Source: Glutinoglossum americanum
Taxonomy: Eukaryota > Ascomycota > Geoglossomycetes > Geoglossales > Geoglossaceae
DNA: 64,000 bases
Direction: 5' to 3'
Assembly: GCA_020080175.1 (NCBI GenBank)
Contig: JAGHQL010000038.1
Location: forward strand, 62,001-126,000
Positions 47,533-57,046 of the stretch are shown piece after piece; position 1 is the stretch's first letter; the number at the start of each line of letters is the position of its first letter. The translations under genes were made by a program, and so were the position numbers. The notes under the pieces are model-generated. The model saw nothing but the letters and a program-made list of their open reading frames with translations, searched no databases and was not told the origin of the DNA.

Positions 47533-49905
47533 TCATTGAGGTATTATAGCCCCATTCTTGATCAGCAGCTGGATGATCCGGACGCGTTCACGAGCCCAAG
47601 CTGCCTGTAGCGCATTACTGTACATTCCTCCCTACGCGTTGACGTCGGCCCCGTTCTCAAGTAGTCGCTGGACGATCTGTGTGTGGCCAAGGGCCGAAGC
47701 CGCCTGAAGTGCGCTGCCAAATCCTCCTCTCTGCATGTTGACTTCGGCCCCGTTCTTGAGCAGCCGTTGGACGATCCGGTCGTGGCCGAGGTCTGAAGCC
47801 GCCTGCAGCGCGTTGCCGTACAGTCTTTTGTCCTCGATTTGTGCTGGACATATTTAACAATGTCTCGATCGTGTCCATTTTCTTCTTCCGCGGTCAGTTC
47901 AAGCTTTTTTCCCATGCTGATATTTGGGTGATGACGGCTAAACAGCAGATATCAACAGGGGTTTCAGCGCCAACAGCATTGGCGCTTAGCGATTCAAGGA
48001 ATGATGCAATCTCTTGCACTTCTAGCTCATTGCACTCATCTAAGGCGTCAACAAGAACGAGTAGGGGCCTGGGCTGGCACTTCGTCTCAGACAGCAGGAA
48101 GCATTTGAGTTCCCCTACCTGCCACTCCCAGCCTCTCTGATGCTTTTTCCGCTTATCCAGATATATGGGATTGAAGCGTTCGTATAGAAAAAAGATTCTG
48201 ATCGACCAGTTGATACAATAGCGAGCGTAATATGCCTAGAGGAGTCTTCTCAAGCTTGCTACCTCGAGCGTTGAAGAAACATGCTGCAATAGCGTGTGAT
48301 CTGTGAACGTCTTCTGATAGTGGAGCAAGGCGTGCTTCATCAGCGTAGATTTTCCAGCTCCTGGTTTGCCTTTGATCCAGAGTACTCCATTATAACTCGG
48401 AAGGTCATGCCGATCTCTCCACCCTTGGAACTGCACTGTTGCGAATAGCCAGTCGCACGTATCTTGATGAGCTGAGGCTATGTTATGCTGACGATCATCG
48501 ATGTTGGAGAAGCCAAGAGAAAATAGACAGTCCATTCACAGTTATTCTTGTACTGCACTATCTGAGGACCCCTCAGCGCAGACCAAGTTCTGCGTACATT
48601 CCGCCAAATGAAATAGCATATTAGATTATCATGCATAGCTTTCCGTACTGCTCCTTCGTGAGTGAACGTAATGTATGTAGTTTTCAACCACAATCTAGTT
48701 ACTAGGAAACGGTAGCGGTTCATATCTGCCTAAAGGTTTCTTCAAAGTTGTGTTTCGCGTAAAGTGGCCCCGAATAAGTGTAACCGCTTTGCGACGTGAT
48801 TTCCGAAAGCGAAGATATAAAAGGCTATAGAACATACATATTTCAATAATAGTAGTGTCAATACATGGGAAAGCTGGTGGCTAGGAATGGCCACACTAAC
48901 TCTTCTTCTGTGCATCCGATGAGTTCTGCGTACCTAAAGCTGCCCGTGCTTGTAATGGTTCCTCTCTGGCGGCGGTGGCATCTTCAACCAAGCGTTTGAT
49001 TGCTCTCCACACAGGGTCGTATTTATGGCTGTGTTCGTCGAACTTAACCGAGGCTTTGTGCTTTGCTTGGATAGGAGACCGTCTCTCGTTTAGGAGCATC
49101 ATGACAGTAGAATCTTCGTCCACGACCTGTTTTCTTATTCTCAGTACTGATAAAGTAGTTTCCATAATAGTCCTTACCAACATGTTCAGACCGGGCCAAT
49201 TCTCCCTCTCAAAAATTTTGATGATATGCATGCGTGCTCCCCGCTGGGAGAATTCGTTGCCGATGTTGAATAGAGTAGAGGAGTTGCGCGCGAGGTTTCT
49301 GAGGAGGTTGCGGCACACAGCAGCACCAAGTGTTGGCACATTAGGTATCCTCGCGAGGATCTCGCCCCGCGTGCTATATTCGAACCACGGTGCGGAGTTC
49401 CCATGAAGGCCACTCCACCGATCCTTGCTAGTAGTTCTCCATAGAAATCGGATTGCTGATGAGCTCGGTCTATGCCCAGCTCGTTTAGTATGTATGTACA
49501 TGCTATCTCTGTAGGTAAAACTGCTGTCTGATACCACGAACCTCTTTCACGATGATACCGCCTAGGCTATGGCAAATAAAGATGATGGAACGCTGTTTCT
49601 CCTACACACCGCCAACGTTAGTATCGCTTCCTAGGTTCCTGAATGCTGGTTATGGGATGAGGCGGAAAGGCTCACAAGCAGTGACTGGCAGATTGTGTCA
49701 GGGCGAAAGAGTATATGCACCGTATAATCTCCTATCTCGGAAACGTCCCCGCTGATCGCAAGAACACAGTCATAACCGAAGCTCAATACTCTCGCATTCT
49801 TAATTTGTGTTGGCAAAAAGTCTCGTAGCCAAAGCTTTTGATTGTCGGTTTCCCGCGTCTTGAGCGTATCCCCCTAGGCCATGTACAGCGACGAGGCTGG
49901 GTCTT
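47533..49905 (-). pseudogene. Decayed STAND receptor: serine hydrolase, NACHT, ankyrin repeats
   Basis: Coding blocks follow in order on the minus strand. HGLGG (about 49880) comes first, then LWLRDFLPTQI and ARVLSFGYD, IIFICHSLGGIIVKE (about 49560, nucleophile Ser intact) and FMGTPHRGS (about 49400). These are followed by RGEILARIPNV and EFSQRGARMHI, then a NACHT start with the classic DDRQHNIASAHQDTCDWLF and P-loop GKPGAGKSTLMK (about 48350). Next are LRSLLYQLV, VLVDALDECNELEVQEI (Walker B; about 48050) and HDRDIVKYV, and finally three ankyrin-like repeats of about 33 residues with (S/N)ALQAA cores, the last ending at TGA 47533. At least four frame changes and an in-frame TAG inside the repeats break it. 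The architecture is that of a patatin/esterase-type fungal NLR. The motifs themselves are well kept, so the loss is recent on this scale. Confidence 0.75.
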
Positions 49906-50189
49906 TGTTGGCAAATAGAGTGCGAAGATGAAGGAACCCGCACTCTACACAACCGGCTTCGTCTGCAGGCTTGTCTTGCAGGCGGAAGATGCCTGTTTTC
50001 TCCTACACCCCGAGTCTGGATGGCAAATCGCTAGTCTGTGAATCTTAGCAATGCCTCTTGCGGCTGATGTGACTAGCTAACTTACCTAGTAGAGAACGAC
50101 TGCGGCCCGGCCACGAAAAGGGAGTCGGAGGCCTCCGCGGGACGGGACGGTACAGTGACCAGGCATTATCCAACATCCAAGGGATGGCG
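49906..50189. other. Spacer between decayed receptor and transposon remnant
   Basis: Nothing recognised. Confidence 0.4.
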
Positions 50190-51110
50190 TTAGGCTGAAT
50201 GGGCGCGTTAGGTCGAATGGGTGATTCCCACTTTCCTCAATGGAGAACTGGTATTTCCAACTAAAAAGGCTTTCTTCCGTGCGCCTGAGTAAAATTGTAG
50301 AAATTCGTGCTTTGTGGCACCGCATGAACCGCAACGAGATGCCCTATTAGCTTCCGTGCGATTGAAACGGGCGAGAGGTACGACATGCCACATTCAAAGG
50401 CTGCAAAAGATGTGTAGAACGAGGCGGTAAGCATAACGGTAATATGTCATTGTCTATAGAAACTAAGGAATCGGCTAGTAAGGTGGCCGGAATGCTCGCC
50501 CATAATTGGGAGCCTAGTATGACCCCAAGATGGGCCGATTGTTGCAGGCTAGGAGACCTTGCTAACCCATTAAAACCTTAGTTCATTGTCCGTATAACCG
50601 TTAGGACTCGTTGCGAATATAGAGCCGCCCATTGTTTGGCTGTTTAGGAGAGTCCAGTTATTGCGATGGGATTTTGCGCTCCACATCACGAACGGAGGGA
50701 TGACGGTTCCAGTAGCACGAATGCACTCCATTATTGTAGCTAACTCCCCATTCCCAGGTCGCTTTGTGTATTGAACATGGGACTTTGATGGAGTGAGGAC
50801 CCTGGCTCCCATAGAAACGCCCAAAATATAGCCTTTTTTATCCAAATTTCAGATATTGATCTCAAGGATCCGGAAACTTTCCATGACCTTCTTCAAAAGG
50901 CTAAGCTAGTCCTCCAACGTTTCCCTAGACATGTCATCCAATCTCTCGCTATCTAGCTTCTCGCTCATGACGCTCTTTATCCTTTATTTTGGGGTGGCGA
51001 GCGACGGAGCGCGATATCCAGTTCTCCCAAGAAGGGAGAGCTCTCCCTAGGTTCCGGTCTAGCGTATGTAGTCTATCAGAAGCGTTAACGCATTGACGGT
51101 TAGCGGGTCT
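50190..51110 (-). mobile_element. pogo/Fot1-type DNA transposase remnant
   Basis: Protein blocks in order on the minus strand match a Fot1/pogo transposase. SWENWISRSVARHPKIKD (end of the second DNA-binding region; about 51040) is followed by LDSERLDDMSRETLED, a TAG, LSLLKKVMESFRILEINI, a TGA, and NLDKKGYILGV (first catalytic Asp region; about 50840). Then come KRPGNGELATIMECI, GTVIPPFVMW and SPNGYTDNE (about 50590). After a frame change, NDILPLCLPPRSTHLLQPL (about 50430; read DNDILPLCLPP) appears, then EFLQFYSGARKKAFL and SPLRKVGITHS (about 50230). The N-terminal helix-turn-helix and the element ends are not found. With at least two stops and two frameshifts, the copy is inactive. Confidence 0.8.
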
Positions 51111-52696
51111 TAAGCATTCTGTAGGCCCGATATGCAACCTCTTAACCCCACCACTGATATCTTAACTATCCCTCTTCGTGCCTCATCCCCGCGCCGCACT
51201 CGACCGATATAGTATCCCTGATTCACGCCATCATCGCCATCCCCATCGCCGCCCCCGGGCCTTGCCTGAGCGAAGCCCAGAAGAGATACGGACACTGCCA
51301 AACACTTTTGGGCGATGTGGACTCATTTCTACCCGGCGGGCTTAAAAGAGCAACTTGTTGAGGAAGATGAGCAGGACCGGAGGCGAAAGGAGAAACGTCA
51401 AGGTTGAAGGAGGGAATGGATGACGACGATTGGGAGGAGGAGTTTTGCTGTAGCGGGTTGAGTAAGCTGCAAGACCGCGTGCTCTTGTAGTAATTAGGAA
51501 GTGGTCCGAACCTAAATAGTATAACACCGAGATGGGGGCTCGAGGTATTCTTTGTATCCTAACCCATTAGAAAGGTTTTAGTAGAGTTTTTTGAGTTTCC
51601 TCTTTGCACTACAGATTATACAGAGCCTGGAGTTAAGGAAATAGGTTTCTAGGACTTCGGAAAGGACTAGATAGGAGGCGAGTTGGTAGAGTTGAAATCC
51701 GTTGCGAGTGTTCACTCAGCTCATGGTGGCGCGACGGTTAGCCGAATTAGACATTGCTGGATATATAGCGTACGAGGACCTCGATTAGACGCAGTGGTAT
51801 GAAAGTGCCGTCTTCCTAACGGGACGAGATATGATAGTGTCGCTACAAAGTGGGATTTTGATAAACTCGGAGGTGTACAGAGTACTCGGATTCTCACGCC
51901 AAGATTTCACTAGAGCCGCATGCGGTTACGTAATCGATAATTCCATCACCGCACTGCCGGCGCTCAACTTTATTTCACCGAACTCCGTTACAAAATTGAG
52001 GACTAATTCGTCAATAGCCTAGCAAAGATGACCCGCAACCACTTGTCATCTCATTCCCTTCGTTGACGATCAACTCTGCCCGCTGCTCATGGACGCTAGT
52101 GGCTCGGCTTCGCCCTCTGGGATGTTAATCAGATCGTTATGAAAATAAGTTTGACTGCAGCAGCGACTCTGGGAATAGGAAATTTAGTGCAGAATGTGGA
52201 GTACTATCCCTTTAGTCCAGAAGATGCCGCATGCATTACTGATCTCTCTCCTTCCCAGCAGTAACCTCCATTCGCGATCCTCAATCATCTCTGCCTAACA
52301 CGCAAGGGAGTATGGAGACGAATTAGGAGTGCCTACTACTCCTACTACCAGACGCTACCGGGAGATCCTCCGCTGCCCCTCCTCCCTCGATAACTTCGCC
52401 TCCTTCCTCTTCCTCCCGCAATGCTCCCTCCCCCGATCGAACCCCTTCGCCTCGCAATAACCACCACCCGAATCATTGGGAAAGGGCACACATATCTGAC
52501 GTGATATCGAAAGGACTCGAGATCGTTTACTGGAGTGAGATAAGTGGCTTTGTGTGGGATGCTATGGCGCTATTACATTAAGATATAACTCCGATGTTAA
52601 ACCTATGGACTAAGTGCTTTGAACGGTCGATAGGGCCCAAAGCGGCAAGGAAGATATGTACAATAGACAACATTCAAGCGGAGACCCGCCTCCATG
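51111..52696. other. Intergenic, nothing recognised
   Basis: No gene supported. A pyrimidine-rich block lies at 52370-52460. Terminal inverted repeats of the pogo-like element could not be located by eye. Confidence 0.45.
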
Positions 52697-53592
52697 TCAG
52701 ACATCCTTTAATATGTTTGGGCCCAAATCTCCGATCTTTTTCAAGTCCATTCCAAAGGTCACCGCAAGCTCTTCTAGGCACTCTTGCATGGATCGTTGGA
52801 CACAATGAGGGTTATCCACCATCGCATCTGTTGCTTCGCTCGAACTGCCGTCGCGGTAAATGAGGACCTCGTAATAATCAAGCAGATCTTTAACGGTTTC
52901 AGCTACATCAGGTCAGGGTCAGTAGCCCTTTTAGAAAATCGTGCTGGATAAGGGAAGCTCACGCTCGCGACTCAAATGCTTGAACTGAATGAGAGTTTTG
53001 GGGAAACGGGGGTGGTGTTCCCACTTTGGAGTACCATCTTCATCATACTTTTGTGCTGTGAGGGGAAGGATTGGAGAACTACTCTTGTAAGCTTGCGCGT
53101 TTTTCTGCACAGCTGCGGCATTTTTCTGCGATGCGAGCACCTCCTGACATAAATTCTGCTGTCGAATAACCTCAAGTCCCTGATTCCTAGCCTCCGCAAT
53201 CAGATCCTTTACGCTGTGAGTGCGTTAGTCAATGCGGTGCGTGCCAAATTAAAACATGGCCTACGCATTCTCCAGTGCAAAAATCCGACCCTCTAGAGCC
53301 CTAGTCCTGATAAGGGAATCCCGTCCATACTGTAAGCTCACCGCGTCAATCGCTAGGCATATTGCGAGGGGACTATCGGGATACGTTGTGGGGTTTTCGT
53401 CGCCGGTGGGGGTGAAACGTACCGTGGGAGGGTCGGAGCAGTCTCGGTATTACCAATAGAAGGTATGACCTCCTCAAGGACCTCATGAAGACGATGGGCT
53501 GCTTTTTGCGACTGCTCCCATGGGCCCGAAACTGCAGTGGACATTCCCAAATGGGTATAGGTTTGGAGAGGTTTAGATGGGTCGTGGTTCAA
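52697..53592 (-). CDS. Unknown four-exon gene
   Basis: Exons (reading direction) 53592-53423, 53372-53265, 53213-52963 and 52902-52697 sum to 735 nt, 244 residues. The three introns are 50, 51 and 60 nt: GTACGT to GATAG, GTAGGC to CACAG with a TGACTAACG branch site, and GTGAGC to ATGTAG, with phases that all match. The protein is soluble and mostly helical, with segments such as LQYGRDSLIRTRALEGR, KDLIAEARNQGLEVIRQQ, KYDEDGTPKWEHHPRFP and SMQECLEELAVTFGMDL. No signal peptide, membrane helix or metal-binding array is seen. A GTAAGT...CTGCAG pair just upstream (about 53606 to 53537) suggests a further 5' exon reading into VSGPWEQSQKAAH, so the true start may be farther out, near 53700. I do not recognise the family. 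The gene appears intact among decayed neighbours. Confidence 0.6.
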
Positions 53593-54808
53593 AGGGTTGA
53601 CTTACCCATAAGCTTTTAGCGGATTTGAGGAAAAAGCGGCGAACCTTCGCGGGAGTTCATACGAACTCCGCGCAACACGTTTGCTGGAGGAAGTGTGCTT
53701 GTGTTTACGGCTGTAGAGCAGAGATTTTCGTGGGTCTACCGCGAGTCTCAAACATCTACCTCAGGAGCTACCTCCAAGATAGAGGGAGAAACGGGCAAAT
53801 TTTTTAAAAATGATATTGGAACTCTGAAATTAATTTCTACATATTAGATAGTCGAATGTTCTGGGAATCAGTAAATAAACGCATAGCTCTAGCAAAAAAG
53901 GCTGTGTGGAGTATTTCCGAGGATTCAAACCGCCTAGTATTAATTTTCGAGCCGCGCTTTTGCGTGGGAAACTATATCCCCTGGGAAGGACAACCCCCGA
54001 GAGAATGATGCTGTAAAAGTCCAAGTATTTTAGAATTCCGTGCAGTTTTTCTCTGGGGACGATAAATTTTGGGGAGTTGGCCCTGGTGTGGGGATCGATG
54101 CTAGAAACTACGCTTGGACATCGTTGTCTTCATCACACATGGTTGGCACCCACCACTTCCTCTACCGAAATGCAGCTATTCCAATCCCCACTCTCGCATG
54201 TCAGTCATCCTGTAGATATGGGATTGTACTCAGTTCTGGGTGTCATATTTGAATGACTTGTCCTATCCGGGGTTGTGTGGCTGCGGATGAGAGGTTTCCC
54301 TCCCGTCTGAGTTTATCCGAACTCCGCTCCCTCCAGCTAGCTTCTACCATCAGTGTTCTTGTTGAAACGGATAAGAGCTGAGCCAAGATTATATGGGTTA
54401 GGTCGCGCTTCTCCATCTCCTGTCTCAAAAGCTGATTCTAAGATCTAGCTTAGTTATTCCTTCATGAACCTTCGTGCTTCGCTTGCGGATATGTCACTCC
54501 CTCCTCACCTCATCCGGCTCTCCTGCTCGTCGGCAAAAGACTCGCAGCACCCATACATTGATTTGGCCATCGAACGGTTCTCGGGAGCAAATGTAGTATC
54601 CTTCGGTTTCCGCCCGGGTTCCTTTCGTCGTGCTAAGTCTCTCGAGCAGGATGGGGAATGTTAAGAGCTGATGTCTGGAACTTCTCCATTCCATATTCTG
54701 CCTAGAGTACACAGTGAAGCTAATCTCATAGCTGATGAACAAAGGGACTTCCGTTGCCGGACCGGCCGTGATCCCAACCCACCCACCGCCTAATTAACAG
54801 ATGACACC
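53593..54808. other. Intergenic or possible 5' exons of flanking genes
   Basis: The minus strand 53600-53720 is open in a frame that could splice onto the unknown gene (reading ELPRRFAAFSSNPLKAYG before a GTAAGT). Otherwise no gene is supported. No HET N-terminal domain was found before the HET-like tail at 54809. Confidence 0.4.
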
Positions 54809-55489
54809 ATGTATTGCTGCATTCCTCGGACACTCGGTCTTAAAGCCACCACCACCGACGTAATCGAGGAGGCTGGGTTACTGTGGGACCCGCCGACAGG
54901 CGATATAAATTCGAGCTCGCGCGCCGGTCTGACGGCCATATGCCATAACCAACGGGTGCTCCGCTCATGGGAAAAGGTTTGCAAAGTGCGCGCAGGGCGC
55001 ACCTACTTCAATGGGGAGCTTATCTTAGAGGTGTTCTGGCAGGCTATGTCAGCTTCGCACCATCCTGGGGGGTACTGGGAAACTCGTTCTCAATTCCACC
55101 AATGGGACTGGGACCAAGGCATATTCCACGTGTTCCGCTGGCTCGGCCTATTCAGCCTTGGGCGATTTTCAGAGATGCTCATCCTAGCTGTGGTGATACT
55201 ACGTATCCTACACAACCTCCTTTTGTGCGGATTGGTTAGCCCTGTCGGTCACTTTAGGCGGGCCGTGACGCCGGCAATTCACAGGAGGGTGTTCTGGACG
55301 GAGAAAGGCTTCGTCGGGTTGGGACCGTCCTTTATGCAACCGAATGATACGGTCGGAGTTTTCCATGGAGGCCGGCTACCACTGGTTTTGCGGCCTCGCG
55401 GCCGGGAATGGAAGCTTATTGGAGATGCGTACGTCCACGGGTTCATGCAAGGAGAGGTGTTTAATGAGGCCATAGACAAAACTTTCTAG
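54809..55489 (+). pseudogene. C-terminal part of a HET-family (heterokaryon incompatibility) protein
   Basis: Open frame of 226 residues from ATG 54809. The last 60 residues carry the conserved end of HET-domain proteins: RRVFWTEKGFVGLGP, GDxV-like NDTVGVFHGG, PLVLRPRG, and IGDAYVHGFMQGE. The preceding 160 residues match the variable middle region of this family, including an LLWDPPTGD-like segment. The N-terminal HET domain, which triggers cell death in vegetative incompatibility, is not present in the 1.2 kb upstream. This is therefore either a truncated gene or a free-standing C-terminal domain that is still translated. The uninterrupted frame favours recent truncation or retained use. In fungi, HET proteins pair functionally with STAND receptors, which are abundant in this window; a link here is only inference. 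Confidence 0.65.
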
Positions 55490-56335
55490 CTGGCGTGACG
55501 CTCTCAAGGATTTTACCCGCTTCTCACTGTAGTGGTGGTGGGTGCCTGCCTTTTAATCCACGGTGTCACAATTTAGGCTGCTAAGGCCGGCAGTCTGGGC
55601 ATTCTATCAGACGGCGATTTAGCGTGTGGCAACAAGCGCAAGGAGTGAAATGTAGATGGCGGATGAGTTGAATTGGCTGAACTGCTACTTAGAACGAGTA
55701 GCTACAATGGACTCTCAAGAGCACTCTTTTATATAGTCTCGCGGCTTGCTTGCAGCGTTGCTTAGTCCATATACAGCCATAGGAAGAGAGAGAATAGATT
55801 GCTCGTCCGATAGAAAACAGCCCCACCTTGTCTGCACGAAAGAAGCAAGGCAACTTATATATTGACGCTCTGTACTGTTGCCATAGGGCTCTTTACCCCA
55901 CGACAAGTACAGGATCAGAGCGGCCGGTTGGCTAATGGTTACGGGGTAAACGTGGCTCAGCTCGGGCGGAACCCCGTTCGGCACGGGTCCCCTTGGTTTA
56001 AGTATAGCAACGGACGAGGCTGCGCAACGAACTACGAAAGCTGAGCGGAGAGAGCCGGACTGGAACCAGAACTATTTGCTTTTTGGTCGGAGAAGGACCG
56101 GCTACGGTATTCAGCATTGCTTTACCCTCCCACATTTTCTAAATAAAAGCTAGCGTGTCGTGAGATTCGTGGTGTCGTTCATTAACGCCGAGTGGCGTCC
56201 TATGCCCAGGCGAAAAACTGTAGGAAATAAACGCAGTGCCCTCCACCCGTATGCCCAACACCGTACTCCAGTACGCCCTGCGACCTTGTTGCCTCGCCCT
56301 CTCCGCAGCTGCTCCTCCATGCATCCCACATCCTC
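55490..56335. other. Intergenic, nothing recognised
   Basis: 3' flanks of the HET-like fragment and the GPI-type gene. Confidence 0.5.
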
Positions 56336-57046
56336 CTACAAACAAGACCAAATGAACGCCACTGCCGCCGCCCCGTAGAGACAACTCCCAGCCATGACCC
56401 TCCCAGCTCCGCCCGTTACCGCTCCGGTTGGCGTCGTAGCGGCCAGAATGGAGATTCGTCGAGTCGTCGACCCATAGTTAGTTGCCGTCGCGGCGGTCTG
56501 CGTTGCAGCCGCGGTGTAAGGCATTGTTGCTGTCCAGGAGGAAGAGCAGTAGCCCATCATGCTGTCTATTGCGTTGGTTGCACGAATTAGCCACTCTTTC
56601 ATGCGAAGGAATAAAAGAGGAACGAGAGGGCACAGCTCGATGGGCTGCCTCGGTTGCTCGGGCATGGTAGTTGGGAAACACTCTTGAACAACGCTGTAGT
56701 AAATAGAGCGCGAGCGCGCAGAGGACCTACCCCAGCCACCCCAGTTACCGTTACCGTTGCCGTTACCCCAATTACCTCCGCTGTGTGCCGAGCTGCAGCA
56801 GGAAGCGCACGAGTTGACTTGCGAGTTTTTCGAGGCGTCATCGCAGAAGCAGTTCATCCAGGAGTCGCGCTTCCAGCCGCCATTGCACTGGCCCCAGAGC
56901 GTCGAGACGGCGCTGCAGGCAGTCTCGCACTGGGTCGGAATGAAGTCGCCGGGGTTGCCCCAGTTGCCGCCCATCATGTCCGGCGCGGCCGCGACAGAGG
57001 CAGCGAGCGCGGCGCAGATCAGAACAAAAGAGCTTGAGAAATGCAT
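56336..57046 (-). CDS. GPI-anchored small cysteine-rich secreted protein
   Basis: Exons (reading direction) 57046-56731 and 56565-56336 sum to 546 nt, 181 residues; the intron is 165 nt (GTAGGT to GCAATAG, phase 1). ATG 57046 is chosen because it begins a perfect signal peptide (FVLICAALAASVAAAP, cut after AAA or AP). Then comes an eight-cysteine module (QCETAC, GQC, MNCFCD, NSCASCC), which is typical of fungal surface proteins, followed by a Gly/Asn/Trp-rich linker. A YCSSS segment and a Thr/Ala-rich stretch lead to a hydrophobic C-terminus (SCLYGAAAVAFIWSCL) preceded by small residues (GGAG), as expected for GPI attachment. It is likely a cell-wall or plasma-membrane surface protein. Function is not known. 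An in-frame ATG 25 codons upstream is less likely as a start. Confidence 0.75.
   Translation of the reverse strand: MHFSSSFVLICAALAASVAAAPDMMGGNWGNPGDFIPTQCETACSAVSTLWGQCNGGWKRDSWMNCFCDDASKNSQVNSCASCCSSAHSGGNWGNGNGNGNWGGWGRSSARSRSIYYSVVQECFPTTMPEQPRQPIELCPLVPLLFLRMKEWLIRATNAIDSMMGYCSSSWTATMPYTAAATQTAATATNYGSTTRRISILAATTPTGAVTGGAGRVMAGSCLYGAAAVAFIWSCL

Noticed and set aside
54243-54742. Protein-like minus-strand frames before the HET-like fragment
   Set aside because: No family motif and no join between the two frames.
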